64,000 nt of DNA, taken from assembly GCF_008807415.1 (NCBI RefSeq), contig NZ_CP043626.1, positions 6,238,501-6,302,500 of the forward strand, given 5' to 3'. Origin of the DNA: Pseudomonas denitrificans (nom. rej.) (lineage in GTDB: Bacteria > Pseudomonadota > Gammaproteobacteria > Pseudomonadales > Pseudomonadaceae). This document shows, piece by piece, positions 16,692 through 25,724 of the stretch. The first letter of the stretch is position 1. Each line of letters starts with the position of its first letter. Under the pieces are notes generated by a model. That model made no database searches. It saw only the letters and a list, made by a program, of their open reading frames with translations, and was not told where the DNA came from. The position numbers and the translations under genes are program-made.

Positions 16692-18599
16692 TCAGCGCTT
16701 GCCGAGGGCCTCCAGGCGCGCCTTCACCGAGGCTTCGATGCCGGCGGCGTCTAGCCCGCACTCCGCGAGCATCTGCGCGGGCTTGGCGTGCTCGACGTAG
16801 TAGTCCGGCAGACCCAGGTGCAGGATCGGCTGCTGAAGGTTCTCGCGGGCGAGGAATTCGCTGACGGCGGCGCCGGCGCCACCCATCACCGAGTTCTCCT
16901 CGAGGGTCACCAGCAGCTCGTGGCTGGCGGCCAGCTGGCGCACCAGCTCCTCGTCCAGCGGCTTGACGAAGCGCATGTCGGCGACCGTGGCATCGAACTG
17001 CTCCGCCACTTTCAGCGCTTCGGCCAGTTGCACGCCGAACACCAGGAAGGCGACCTTGCCGGCCTTGCCTTCACGGCGAACCACGCCCTTGCCGATCTCG
17101 ACCGGTTCCAGCGCCGCCTCGATGGGAGCGTTGGGGCCGGTGCCGCGCGGGTAGCGCACCGCCGCCGGGCCTTCGAAGTGATGGCCGGTGGTGAGCAGCT
17201 TGCGCAGTTCGTTCTCGTCGCTGGGGTCATCACCAGCATGCCGGGGATGCAGCGCAGGTAGGAGAGGTCGAAGCTGCCAGCGTGGGTCGGGCCGTCCTCG
17301 CCCACCAGGCCGGCGCGGTCGATGGCGAACAGTACGTCGAGGTTCTGCACCGCGACGTCGTGGATCAACTGGTCGTAGCCGCGCTGCAGGAAGGTGGAGT
17401 AGATCGCCACCACCGGCTTGGCGCCGTCGCAGGCCATGCCGGCCGCCAGGGTCACGGCGTGCTGCTCGGCGATGGCGACATCGAAGTAGCGGTCCGGAAA
17501 TCTGTCGGCGAAGGCGACCAGGTCGGAGCCTTCCTTCATGGCCGGGGTGATGCCAACCAGGCGCGGGTCCTGGGCAGCCATGTCGCACAGCCACTGGCCG
17601 AACACACTGGAGTACTTCGGCCCGCCGGCCTTCTTCGGCACCGCGTGGGCGGGGCGCCCTCGGGCTCCAGCTTGGTGATGGCGTGGTAGCCGATCGGGTC
17701 GATCTCGGCCGGCCCGAAGCCCTTGCCCTTCTTGGTCACCACGTGGAGGAACTGCGGGCCCTTGAGGTCACGCATGTTGCGCAGGGTGGCGATCAGGGTC
17801 GGCAGGTCGTGGCCGTCGATGGGGCCGATGTAGTTCCAGCCCAGTTCCTCGAAGAGCGTGCCGGGGACCAGCATGCCCTTGGCGTATTCCTCGGTGCGGC
17901 GGGCGATCTCCCAGGCGCCGGGCAGGCGCGAGAGCACCTTCTTGCTGCCTTCGCGCATGCTGCTGTAGGTGCGGCTGGAGAGAATCTTGGCCAGGTAGTT
18001 GGACAGGCCGCCGACATTGTTCGAAATCGACATGTCGTTGTCGTTGAGGATCACCAGCATGTCGGCCTTGACTTCCGACGCGTGGTTGAGCGCCTCGAAG
18101 GCCATGCCGGCGGTCAGTGCGCCGTCGCCGATCACCGCCACCGACTTGCGGCCCGAGCCCTGCATGCGGGCGGCGATGGCCATCCCCAGGGCAGCGCTGA
18201 TGGAGGTGCTGGAGTGGCCGACGCCGAAGGTGTCGTACTCGCTTTCCGAGCGGCGCGGGAAGGCGGCCAGGCCGTCTTTCTGGCGCAGGCTGCCCATGCG
18301 CTCGCGGCGCCCGGTGAGGATCTTGTGCGGATAGGCCTGGTGGCCGACGTCCCACACCAGACGGTCGTCCGGGGTGTCGAAGACGTAGTGCAGGGCGACC
18401 GTCAGTTCGATGACGCCCAGGCCTGCGCCGAAGTGCCCGCCAGTCTGGCCGACGCTGTACAGCAGGTACTGGCGCAGTTCGTCAGCGAGGGTCAGCAGCT
18501 CCGCCTCGCCCAGGCGACGCAGCTCGACCGGCGTGCTGGCGCGGTCGAGCAGGGCGTGGCAGGGCGCGCGCGGGGAATCTCGTGAAACGTCGTGGGCAT
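16692..18599 (-). CDS. dxs: 1-deoxy-D-xylulose-5-phosphate synthase, reading frame broken three times
   Basis: Thiamine-diphosphate enzyme that condenses pyruvate and glyceraldehyde-3-phosphate, the first step of the MEP isoprenoid pathway. The whole protein can be followed across three frames: [16 protein letters not shown]; then [14 protein letters not shown]...[26 protein letters not shown]...[17 protein letters not shown]...[13 protein letters not shown]; then [20 protein letters not shown]...[21 protein letters not shown]; then [18 protein letters not shown] to the end. Each break is explained by one missing base, at about 18552-18554 (GGG run), 17648-17654 and 17223-17226 (GGGG run). 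The start is ATG 18599; a longer frame beginning at 18624 is an artefact of the first break. Since the gene is essential, sequencing error is far likelier than decay. It is separated from ispA by 17.7 kb. Confidence 0.92.
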
Positions 18600-18633
18600 C
18601 AGGCTGATCGTTATGAGAAGGCAAAGATGCGGA

Positions 18634-18662
18634 AGTTTACCCGAAGCTCCTGATTGGCCCAA
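18634..18662 (-). promoter_or_regulatory. Candidate sigma70-type promoter for dxs
   Basis: Minus strand: TTGGGC, 17-nt spacer, TAAACT, about 35 nt upstream of the dxs ATG. The match to consensus is modest (3/6 and 4/6). It would be needed because dxs is no longer adjacent to ispA here. Confidence 0.3.
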
Positions 18663-18685
18663 GCAACGTGGGGCCAATCCTTCGG
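18641..18685. repeat. Imperfect inverted repeat upstream of dxs
   Basis: Outer arms CCGAAG/CTTCGG and inner arms ATTGGCCC/GGGCCAAT around a 10-nt loop. It lies between the 3' end of the Ig-like gene and dxs, overlapping the candidate dxs promoter. It could be a weak terminator for the Ig-like gene or an operator. Confidence 0.5.
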
Positions 18686-18832
18686 ACGACCGGATGGTCG
18701 GGACCGGGCCGAAGCGCTGGTGGCCGGGATTGCCGGTCTTCGTCCCGGGTGGGAAGCGGACGGGAAGCCGGCCGGGGAGTGGCAAAGCGTCGCAGCGGGC
18801 TGCCCGAAGGCGACCCGCTGCGCGGCCGTGGC

Positions 18833-20335
18833 TTAGATCACGGCGTGGTGGACGGACAACTCGTCGATCAGCATCGGGCGCACGTCCATCGCGCCATAGT
18901 GCGGGGTCGAGCCTGCCTGGTTGGGGCTGCCTGCGTCACCGGCAAAGGTCAGGTTCGCGTGCCCGGTCTCCAGAACGCTGCCCATCGAGGGCAAGGCCGC
19001 CTTGGCCTGATTCGCTCCGGCCTGGGGAGCCAGTGCGCTCAGGTTCAGCTCGAGGCCCTGCTGGCCCATCAGTTGGAGGCTGTGCTGGGCATCGAATCCG
19101 GCGTTCGCCTGCAACGGCGAATGGTTGTCGACGGTCAGCCGGAAAGCTTCGCCTTCGATGCCGCCACGACCGACGTGGACGTCATAGGTGCCTTCCTGGA
19201 GGGCATAGGGAGCATTGAAGTGCCAGGTGCCGTCCGGCTGCACCAGGGCAATGCCCAGGCCGAGGATGGCGCCGGAGGCCTTGCCGTCAGCGCCGATCAC
19301 GATGGCGCTGACGTTGAGCAGCTCACCGGGGGCGCCGGTACCGTGGAAGGTCGGGCGGGTGTCGTCGGTGGTGGCGCCGCTGGCCAGTTCGCCGGTGACC
19401 GGGCCGACGTGGTCGACGGCGCCAGTGATGCTGGCGTTGCCATGGGGCGGTTCCGGCAGCGGCTGCGGGTCAGGCTGCGGAACGGGTTCGGGTTGCGGCT
19501 GGGGCATGGTCGCGGAGCGGTCGATGACCAGGCGGAACGCATCGCCTTCGAGCAGGCCCTGGCCGGCGCGGAAGTCGTAGGTGCCTTCCTGGATGGCGTA
19601 AGGCGCGGTGAAGTGCCAGGTGCCGTCCTGTTGGACCAGGGCGGTGCCCAGGCCGAGGATCGGGCCGGAAGCCTTGCCATCCGCGCCGATGGCGGTGGCG
19701 CTGAGGTGGATCAGATCCCCTGGCGTACCGGTGCCGTGGAAGGTCGGGCGGGTGTCGTCGGTGGTGGCGCCGTTGGCGAGCTCGCCAGTCACCGGGCCGA
19801 TGTGGTCGGTGGCTGAAGTGATGGCCGTGTCACCGTGGGACGGCTCCGGGTGGGGCTGCGGCTCGGGTTGTGGCTGCGGTTCCGGTTGTGGCTGGGGCGC
19901 AGGGAAGCCGGCCGAGCGGTCGATGACCAGGTGGAAGGCATTGCCATCCGAGGGGCCATACCCGGCATGGAAGTCGTAGGCACCCTGAGGGAGCTGCTGG
20001 TTGGCGCTGAGCTGCCAGGTGCCGTTCTGCTGCACGAGGGCGGTGCCGAGGTGGATCGAGATGTCCGACGCCTTGCCGTCGGCGCCGATGGCAACGGCCA
20101 TGACGTTGATCAGTTCACCGGGGGTGCCGGTGCCGTGGAAGGTCAGACGGGAGATGCTGGTGGTGGCGCCGTTGGTCAGGTCGGCGGCGGCTGGGCCGTA
20201 CAGGTCGAAGGCGCCGGTGATGGTGGTGGCAACCGCTTGGGTCGCTGCGGAGCTGGCATACAGGCTGTTGCCTGCCGACGAGCTTTCCCAGCGGGAGTAA
20301 CTTTGCGAACGGGTGTTTACGGGAATGTTTTCCAT
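18833..20335 (-). CDS. Orphan protein with three Ig-like repeats and PQPEP linkers
   Basis: 500 residues built from three copies of a roughly 103-residue unit (about 39-141, 171-273, 302-404; period 131-132). Each has TNGATT-type entry, LTFHGTGTPGELI, AIGADGKAS, GTALVQ.DGTW, a Q.G.YDF turn and an F.LVIDRS exit, which is the pattern of bacterial Ig-like adhesin modules. Linkers at about 145-166 and 277-298 are runs of PQPQPEP. The N-terminus (MENIPVNTRSQSYSRWESSS) has no Sec signal. The last 100 residues are a different domain ending DELSVHHAVI, possibly a type I secretion end (inference). No secretion genes are adjacent. The ribosome-binding site is weak. A surface or secreted role is suggested by architecture only. 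Confidence 0.75.
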   Translation of the reverse strand: MENIPVNTRSQSYSRWESSSAGNSLYASSAATQAVATTITGAFDLYGPAAADLTNGATTSISRLTFHGTGTPGELINVMAVAIGADGKASDISIHLGTALVQQNGTWQLSANQQLPQGAYDFHAGYGPSDGNAFHLVIDRSAGFPAPQPQPEPQPQPEPQPHPEPSHGDTAITSATDHIGPVTGELANGATTDDTRPTFHGTGTPGDLIHLSATAIGADGKASGPILGLGTALVQQDGTWHFTAPYAIQEGTYDFRAGQGLLEGDAFRLVIDRSATMPQPQPEPVPQPDPQPLPEPPHGNASITGAVDHVGPVTGELASGATTDDTRPTFHGTGAPGELLNVSAIVIGADGKASGAILGLGIALVQPDGTWHFNAPYALQEGTYDVHVGRGGIEGEAFRLTVDNHSPLQANAGFDAQHSLQLMGQQGLELNLSALAPQAGANQAKAALPSMGSVLETGHANLTFAGDAGSPNQAGSTPHYGAMDVRPMLIDELSVHHAVI

Positions 20336-20758
20336 GGATGTGCTCTGGATAGAAGGTTATTCGTGGAAAGGGAACTGGAACTGGCTTTGCGCCTTTCTTG
20401 TTTGAAGAAAGGGTAAGCGGGCTCAATGGTTCCAAAGTGGTCTTGTCGCGGCGGCAGGCGGGGGCTTTCGAGAAATTTGAAGGGGGTTTTACTTCTGTCA
20501 GGAGTACTGCGGCGTTGCGGGGATTCGTCAGTCGGGCATTCGTGCTGGCTGGCTGTAAATGTTCTGATCGAGCAGGCGAATATTCAGGGTGTACGGCGCG
20601 CGCTCGAACGATGGGCCCCGCCTGTCCTGGCTATGCCGATTTCGTCGTCCCGCCGAAGGATAGGGAGCAAGCGGCGTCGGCCCTGAAACGGCAAAGTAGC
20701 GAGTGGCGCTGGCGGTCTTCGCCATGCTTGTGTGGCTGTCCCCCCCAAGGAGTGAGCT
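20336..20758. other. Divergent intergenic region, about 420 bp, relatively AT-rich
   Basis: Separates the Ig-like gene (leftward) from the imine reductase (rightward). GC is visibly lower than in neighbouring coding DNA, as expected for a regulatory region with two promoters. Short open frames in it lack coding-like composition. I see no repeat or terminator, and no copy of the GTATAC operator. Confidence 0.5.
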
Positions 20759-21763
20759 GTGACCCGACTGACCCTGGATGAACTGCGTGAGCTGTCGCTG
20801 GCGATCCTGCGCCACAACGGCTTCAGCGAACCCCACGTGCAGGCGGTGACCGCCACCGTGCTGGCGGGCGAGCGCGATGGCTGCACGTCTCACGGCGTAT
20901 GGCGGCTGCTGGGCTGTATCCACACCGTGCGCGCCGGCAAGGTTGTGCCCGATGCCGTGCCGGAACTGTCCGAGCCCGCGCCGGCACTGGTGCGGGTGGA
21001 CGCCAAGGGCGGCTTCTCGCAATGCGCCTTCGACCTCGGCCTGCCGAAACTGGTGGAGAAGGCGCGCAGCCAGGGCCTGGCGGCGCTGGCGATCAACCAT
21101 TGTGTGCACTTCTCGGCGCTGTGGGTGGAGATCGAGCGGATCACCGCCCAGGGCCTGGTCGCGCTGGCGGTCACCCCGGCCCAGGCTTATGTGGCGCCAG
21201 CGGGCGGGACGCGGCCGCTGTTCGGCACCAACCCCATCGCCTTCGGCTGGCCGCGCGGGGACAAGGACCCGTATGTCTTCGACTTCGCCACCACGGTGGT
21301 GGCGCGCGGGGAAATCCAGCTGCACGAGCGCGAGGGCAAGGCCATTCCGCTGGGCTGGGGCATCGATGCGCAGGGCAACCCCAGCACTGATCCGAGCGCC
21401 GTGCTCGACGGCGCCATGCTGACCTTCGGCGGGCACAAGGGCTCGGCGCTGGCGACCATGGTCGAGCTGATCGCCGGCCCGCTGATCGGCGACCTGACCA
21501 GTGCGGAATCCACGGTGTTTGATGAGGGCACCAGGTCCTCGCCACACCACGGCGAGCTGCTGATCGCGCTGGACCCGGCGCGCTTCCTGGGCGCCGATGC
21601 TGCGCAGCACCTGGCGCGGGCGGAGAAGCTGTTCGAGTCGATTGTCGACATGGGGGCGCGGTTGCCCTCCCAGCGCCGCTTCGCGGCGCGCCAGCGCAGC
21701 CTCGCCGAGGGCGTGGAGATCAGCGATTCGCTGTATGCCGATTTGCGCAAGTTGCTGGAGTAA
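20759..21763 (+). CDS. dpkA: Delta1-pyrroline-2-carboxylate / Delta1-piperideine-2-carboxylate reductase
   Basis: 334-residue NAD(P)H enzyme of the malate/L-sulfolactate dehydrogenase (Ldh2) fold. It begins LTLDELRELSLAILRHNGFSE and has the family's GERDGCTSHGVWRL (substrate-site His/Asp region), INHCVHFSALWVEIERI, PLFGTNPIAFGWPR and MLTFGGHKGSALATMVELI. It reduces the cyclic imine made by cis/trans-3-hydroxyproline dehydratases to L-proline, and also acts in pipecolate metabolism. The GTG start is set by AAGGAG at 20747-20752. It is divergent from the Ig-like gene and convergent with the lhp operon. It corresponds, from memory, to PAO1 PA1252. Confidence 0.87.
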   Translation: MTRLTLDELRELSLAILRHNGFSEPHVQAVTATVLAGERDGCTSHGVWRLLGCIHTVRAGKVVPDAVPELSEPAPALVRVDAKGGFSQCAFDLGLPKLVEKARSQGLAALAINHCVHFSALWVEIERITAQGLVALAVTPAQAYVAPAGGTRPLFGTNPIAFGWPRGDKDPYVFDFATTVVARGEIQLHEREGKAIPLGWGIDAQGNPSTDPSAVLDGAMLTFGGHKGSALATMVELIAGPLIGDLTSAESTVFDEGTRSSPHHGELLIALDPARFLGADAAQHLARAEKLFESIVDMGARLPSQRRFAARQRSLAEGVEISDSLYADLRKLLE

Positions 21764-21796
21764 CAACGCTCCTACAGGGCGTGGGTTAGCGAGGAT

Positions 21797-21832
21797 GTGG
21801 GCGGATAACGCTGGCGAGTTATGCGCCCTGCG
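21797..21832. repeat. Degraded copy of the GGCGGATAACGC repeat
   Basis: GGGCGGATAACGCTGGCGAGTTATGCGCCCTGCG, half-length like the copy at 1500. It lies between the convergent dpkA and the semialdehyde dehydrogenase gene. Confidence 0.55.
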
Positions 21833-21853
21833 TAAATTCCAAGCATCCGTGCA

Positions 21854-21882
21854 TAAAAAAGCCCCGGCGCAAGGCCGGGGCT
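21854..21882 (-). terminator. Intrinsic terminator of the lhp operon
   Basis: 9-bp stem AGCCCCGGC/GCCGGGGCT, 5-nt loop, then TTTTTT on the minus strand. It is 50 bp downstream of the semialdehyde dehydrogenase stop, the last gene of the leftward operon. Confidence 0.85.
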
Positions 21883-21932
21883 GAGCATCGGCGCGGGACT
21901 GGCCGACAGTTCACTCCCGCGCCGACGAACTT

Positions 21933-23510
21933 TCAGCGAGTCACCGCACTGCGCGTCGTCTCGCCATCCACCAGCCGCGCGATACCCAGCGGGTTGGCGT
22001 TCTTCAGCGCGTCGGGCAGCAGCGCGTCGGGGTAGTTCTGGTAGCACACCGGGCGCAGGAAACGGTCGATGGCCAGGCTGCCGACCGAGGTGCCGCGCGC
22101 ATCCGAGGTCGCCGGATACGGGCCGCCGTGGACCATCGCATCGCAGACCTCCACGCCAGTCGGGTAACCGTTGATCAGCAGGCGCCCGGCCTTGCGCTCC
22201 AGCACCGGCACCAGTGCGGCGAAGTGCGACAGGTCGTTGGCTTCGGCGATCAGCGTGATGGTGAGCTGGCCGTGCAGGCCGTCCAGCGCGCGGCGCAGTT
22301 CGGCTTCATCGGCCACTTCGACGACGATGGTGGTCGGGCCGAAGACTTCTTCCTGCAGCAGCTCTTCGCCCGCCAGCAGCAGTTCGGCCCTGGCCTGGAA
22401 CAGCTGCGGCTGGGCCTGCTTGCCTTCCTGCGGCTGGCCGGCGAGGTGGCGGATGGCGGGGTGGGTGAGCAGGCGGGCGATGCCCTTTTCGTAGCTCTTC
22501 AGGGTGCCGGCGTTGAGCATGGTCTGCGCCGGGCGCTGGCCGATCTCGGCGATCAGGTTGGCGACGAACAGACTGAACGCCGGCGAGGCGATTCCGATGA
22601 CCAGGCCGGGGTTGGTGCAGAACTGACCGCAGCCCATGACCACCGAGTCCGCCAGCTCACGGGCGATCTTCTCGCCGCGAGCTTCCAGGGCGGCGGGCAG
22701 CACCAGCACCGGGTTGATGCTGCTCATCTCGGCAAACACCGGGATCGGTTGCGGGCGCGCGGCGGCGAGATCACACAGCGCGCGGCCGCCCTTGAGCGAG
22801 CCGGTGAAGCCGACCGCCTGGATCGCCGGGTGCTTCACCAGCGGCTCGCCGACGCCGGCGCCGTAGATCATGTTGAACACCCCGGCCGGCATGCCGGTGG
22901 CTTCGGCCGCGCGGGTGATCGCCTCGCCGACGAGCTCGGCGGTGGCCATGTGGCCGCTGTGGGCCTTCACTACCACCGGGCAACCGGCGGCCAGCGCTGC
23001 GGCGGTATCGCCACCGGCAGTGGAGAAGGCCAGCGGGAAGTTGCTCGCGCCGAACACGGCCACCGGGCCGACGCCGGTGCGGTACTGGCGCAGATCCGGG
23101 CGTGGCAGTGGCTGGCGCTCGGGCAGCGCGCGGTCGATCCGCGCGCCGAGGAAATCGCCACGGCGCAGGACCTTGGCGAACAGGCGCATTTGATTGGCGG
23201 TGCGGCCACGTTCTCCCTGGATACGTGCGGCGGGCAACGCGGTCTCGCGACAGACGGTGGCAATGAAGTCGTCGCCGAGGCTTTCGAGTTCGCTGGCGAT
23301 GGCGTCGAGGAACTGCGCGCGGCGTTCCGGCGACAGGGCGTTATAGGTCGGGAAGGCGGCTTCGGCGGCGCGGGCGGCGGCGTCGACTTCGGCCTCAGTG
23401 GCCTGGAGGAATTCGCGGGGCAGGGCTTCGCCGGTGCTGGCGTCGAGGCTCTGCAGGCGGACGGTGCCGGCACCGATGCGCTGGCCGGCGATGAAGTTGT
23501 GGGCGGTCAT
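21933..23510 (-). CDS. lhpG: Alpha-ketoglutarate (2,5-dioxovalerate) semialdehyde dehydrogenase
   Basis: 525-residue ALDH of the KGSADH group, longer than ordinary ALDHs. Landmarks are FGASNFPLAFSTAGGDTAAALAAG (cofactor site), VGFTGSLKGGRALCDLAA, the general base in VFAEMSSINPVLVLP, the nucleophile in GCGQFCTNPGLVIG, and EEVFGPTTIVVEV. It oxidises 2-oxoglutarate semialdehyde to 2-oxoglutarate, the last step of trans-4-hydroxyproline breakdown. It lies downstream of the lhpC deaminase that makes its substrate. The symbol follows the P. aeruginosa lhp naming as I recall it. Confidence 0.88.
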   Translation of the reverse strand: MTAHNFIAGQRIGAGTVRLQSLDASTGEALPREFLQATEAEVDAAARAAEAAFPTYNALSPERRAQFLDAIASELESLGDDFIATVCRETALPAARIQGERGRTANQMRLFAKVLRRGDFLGARIDRALPERQPLPRPDLRQYRTGVGPVAVFGASNFPLAFSTAGGDTAAALAAGCPVVVKAHSGHMATAELVGEAITRAAEATGMPAGVFNMIYGAGVGEPLVKHPAIQAVGFTGSLKGGRALCDLAAARPQPIPVFAEMSSINPVLVLPAALEARGEKIARELADSVVMGCGQFCTNPGLVIGIASPAFSLFVANLIAEIGQRPAQTMLNAGTLKSYEKGIARLLTHPAIRHLAGQPQEGKQAQPQLFQARAELLLAGEELLQEEVFGPTTIVVEVADEAELRRALDGLHGQLTITLIAEANDLSHFAALVPVLERKAGRLLINGYPTGVEVCDAMVHGGPYPATSDARGTSVGSLAIDRFLRPVCYQNYPDALLPDALKNANPLGIARLVDGETTRSAVTR

Positions 23511-23556
23511 GAGATGGGTTCCGTCGTCTCCGGTGGGCTTTGTGCGGGAGCGAGAG

Positions 23557-23602
23557 CCCTCTCCCTAACCCTCTCCCTGAAGGGAGAGGGCGGGGGAGAG
23601 GG
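23557..23602. repeat. CCCTCTCCCTAACCCTCTCCC inverted repeat
   Basis: CCCTCTCCC-TAA-CCCTCTCCCTG followed by AGGGAGAGGG-CGGGGGAGAGGG forms a strong hairpin between lhpG and lhpC. This purine/pyrimidine-rich repeat is common between genes in Pseudomonas and relatives. It could attenuate transcription into lhpG. Confidence 0.75.
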
Positions 23603-23630
23603 TTGTCCCGGACACTCGATACAAGTCGAC

Positions 23631-24548
23631 TCAGAGCCCCACATCCGGCAGCTTCGGCCGGTTGGCCAGTGCCTTGGCCATGATCGTCTCCACGTGCTCG
23701 CGGTCGGCGCCCTGCAGTGCCAGGCGCGGCGGACGGGTAAGCGCGGTGCCGCGGCCGGCGATCTCTTCGCAGAGCTTGATGCACTGCACCAGGTCCGGGC
23801 GGGCGTCGAGGTGGAGGATCGGCATCAGCCATTCGTAGATCGGCATGGCCTCCTCATAGCGACCGGCCTTGCACAGGCGGAAGATGGTTTCGCCTTCCTG
23901 CGGGAAGACGTTGGACATGCCGGAAATCCAGCCTTCGGCGCCCACCGCGATGCTCTCCAGGACCACGTCGTCGAGGCCGGCGAAGAGGATGAAGCGGTTG
24001 CCCACTTCATTACGCACGTCGATGAAGCGGCGGGTGTCGCCGGAACTGTCCTTGAAGCAGACGATGTTCTCGCAGTCGGCCAGGGAGATGAGGATGTCCG
24101 GGGTGACGTCGTTTTTATAGATCGGCGGGTTGTTGTAGACCATCACCGGCAGGTCGGTGCTGGTGGCCACGCTGCGGAAGTGCGCGGCGGTCTCGTGGGG
24201 CTTGGAGGAGTAGACCAGCGCGGGCATCACCATGATGCCGTCGACGCCGACCTTCTGCACCGCCTTGGCCACCTGGGAGGCGCCGTGGCTGGTGAACTCG
24301 GCGATGCCACAGATCACCGGCACGCGGCCGCCGGAAGCGTCCTTGGCGACTTCGGTGACGGCCATCTTTTCCTCGATGGACAGCGAGGTGTTCTCGCCGA
24401 CGCTGCCGCACACCACCAGGCCCGACACGCCGTCGCGCACCAGGTTGGAGATCACCTTGTGGGTGGCTTCCAGGTTGACCGAGAAATCGTCGTTGAACTG
24501 AGTGGTCACCGCGGGGAACACGCCACTCCAATTGACCTTCTTGCTCAT
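23631..24548 (-). CDS. lhpC: Delta1-pyrroline-4-hydroxy-2-carboxylate deaminase (DapA family)
   Basis: 305-residue class I aldolase-fold enzyme of the dihydrodipicolinate synthase family. It has GSVGENTSLSIEEK (the GxxGE loop), the catalytic Tyr in MVYNNPP (about Tyr138) and the Schiff-base Lys in VCFKDSSGD (about Lys166). It deaminates the imine formed from D-hydroxyproline to 2-oxoglutarate semialdehyde. Start set at MSKKVNWSG because GGAG lies 6 bases upstream; the upstream ATG at 24560 has no such site. A GTATAC-centred palindrome lies 21 bp upstream of the start, so this gene and lhpG may have their own regulated promoter. Confidence 0.88.
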   Translation of the reverse strand: MSKKVNWSGVFPAVTTQFNDDFSVNLEATHKVISNLVRDGVSGLVVCGSVGENTSLSIEEKMAVTEVAKDASGGRVPVICGIAEFTSHGASQVAKAVQKVGVDGIMVMPALVYSSKPHETAAHFRSVATSTDLPVMVYNNPPIYKNDVTPDILISLADCENIVCFKDSSGDTRRFIDVRNEVGNRFILFAGLDDVVLESIAVGAEGWISGMSNVFPQEGETIFRLCKAGRYEEAMPIYEWLMPILHLDARPDLVQCIKLCEEIAGRGTALTRPPRLALQGADREHVETIMAKALANRPKLPDVGL

Positions 24549-24568
24549 GTTTGTCTCCAATTGTCGTA

Positions 24569-24582
24569 TTTCGTATACGAAA
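24569..24582. promoter_or_regulatory. Candidate GntR operator upstream of lhpC
   Basis: Perfect 14-bp palindrome TTTCGTATACGAAA in the gap between the trans-3-hydroxyproline dehydratase and lhpC. It shares GTATACGAAA (either strand) with sites at 30409-30424 and 36170-36189. It is inferred to bind the FCD-type GntR protein encoded at 35467-36141. Confidence 0.7.
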
Positions 24583-24655
24583 CGTCTGAAGGAAATCCCG
24601 CAGCATTTCGTCGTCGGGTGCCGCTACGCGGCGAATCAGGGTTGAAAAGGGGAAA

Positions 24656-25687
24656 TCAGTAGCCGTTCGGCCAGGTGTCCGAGAGCCGGTAGCCTTCGGG
24701 CCACGGATCGGACGGGTCGAGCAGGTGCTGGTGGGTGCCGGTGATCCAGGCACGACCGGAGATGCACGGGTGGATCGCCGGTTTGCCGCCGACGCTGGTG
24801 AGGCCGTCGATGCGGCAGTGGAACTTGGAATCGATGATCGAGTGGCCGACGAAGCGTTCGCCGTCCTTCAGCTGGCCCTTGGCATGCAGCACCGCCATGC
24901 GCGCCGAGCAGCCGGTGCCACAGGGCGAGCGGTCGATCTTGCCGGGGCGGATGACCACCGCGTTGCGGCCGTGCAGTACGCCGTCGACGCGCTCCACCGG
25001 AGCGGTCAGCTGGCAGAAGGAGATGTGCGCCCAGTCGTGGTTTTCCGGGTGCTTGAAGCCCAGTTGCTGGTTCGCCGCCTGGGTGATCTTCAGGCCGGTG
25101 GCGACCAGGTCGGCGGCCTCCGAGGCGTGCAGGGTGAAGCCCAGGGCGTGGGCATCGGCGAGCACAAAGCTGTCGCCGCCGTAGGCGGTATCCACCTGCA
25201 GCGAGCCGAGACCCTCTACCTCGATCCAGGCATCGAGCTTGTCGGCGAAGGAGGGCAGGTTGCGCACTTCCACGCGCTGCACCTTGCCGTCCTTGCAGTC
25301 GGCCACCGCCTCGATCAGCCCGCCGGGAGCTTCCAGGGTCAGGCGCGTTTGCGGCTCCTGCATCGGCAGGATGCCGCTGTCGAGCAGCACGGTGCTGACG
25401 CACAGCGAGTTGGAGCCGGACATGGGCGGCACGTCGGCCGGCTCCATGATGATCCAGGCCATCTGCGCGCGCGGGTCCTTGGGCGGGACCAGCAGGTTCA
25501 CGTGGCGGAACACGCCGCCGCGCGGTTCATTGAGGACGAAGTTGCGCAGCACGTTGTCGCTGGCGATGAAGCGCGACTGCGCCCACACGGTGTCGCCCGG
25601 CGGCGGGGCGACGCCGCCGACGATGACGTCGCCGACCTCGCCCTCGGCATGGCAACTGACCACATGGATGATCTTGCTCGAACGCAT
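24656..25687 (-). CDS. lhpK: Trans-3-hydroxy-L-proline dehydratase (proline racemase superfamily)
   Basis: 343 residues of the proline racemase fold. In racemases and epimerases two Cys act as acid/base. Here the first-site residue is Ser ([11 protein letters not shown], about Ser90) while the second Cys is kept ([12 protein letters not shown], about Cys255). This Ser/Cys pairing marks the dehydratase branch, which turns trans-3-hydroxyproline into Delta1-pyrroline-2-carboxylate, the substrate of DpkA. It lies between lhpC and the ABC transporter ATPase on the same strand. Compare the true epimerase at 34409, which has Cys at both positions. Confidence 0.82.
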   Translation of the reverse strand: MRSSKIIHVVSCHAEGEVGDVIVGGVAPPPGDTVWAQSRFIASDNVLRNFVLNEPRGGVFRHVNLLVPPKDPRAQMAWIIMEPADVPPMSGSNSLCVSTVLLDSGILPMQEPQTRLTLEAPGGLIEAVADCKDGKVQRVEVRNLPSFADKLDAWIEVEGLGSLQVDTAYGGDSFVLADAHALGFTLHASEAADLVATGLKITQAANQQLGFKHPENHDWAHISFCQLTAPVERVDGVLHGRNAVVIRPGKIDRSPCGTGCSARMAVLHAKGQLKDGERFVGHSIIDSKFHCRIDGLTSVGGKPAIHPCISGRAWITGTHQHLLDPSDPWPEGYRLSDTWPNGY

Positions 25688-25724
25688 GTCTGTCTCCTGT
25701 GCGAATGGGCCAATGAACGCGCGG

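Noticed and set aside
17223..18554. Programmed frameshifting in dxs
   Set aside because: Three separate shifts in one gene, each in a C/G run without slippery heptamers or downstream structures, and similar breaks in many unrelated genes, argue for sequence error.
18833..20335. Ig-like gene as a CRISPR-like or tandem DNA repeat array
   Set aside because: The repetition is at the protein-domain level (about 395 bp period, diverged), not short direct repeats with spacers.
20398..20781. A 127-codon frame in the gap before dpkA
   Set aside because: It lies in an AT-richer regulatory region, overlaps the dpkA ribosome-binding site, and its codon use is unlike its neighbours.
22128..24662. An 844-codon plus-strand frame across lhpG and lhpC
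   Set aside because: Antisense to two enzymes with intact catalytic motifs; low-complexity translation and no ribosome-binding site. The same reasoning removes many other long antisense frames in the window.
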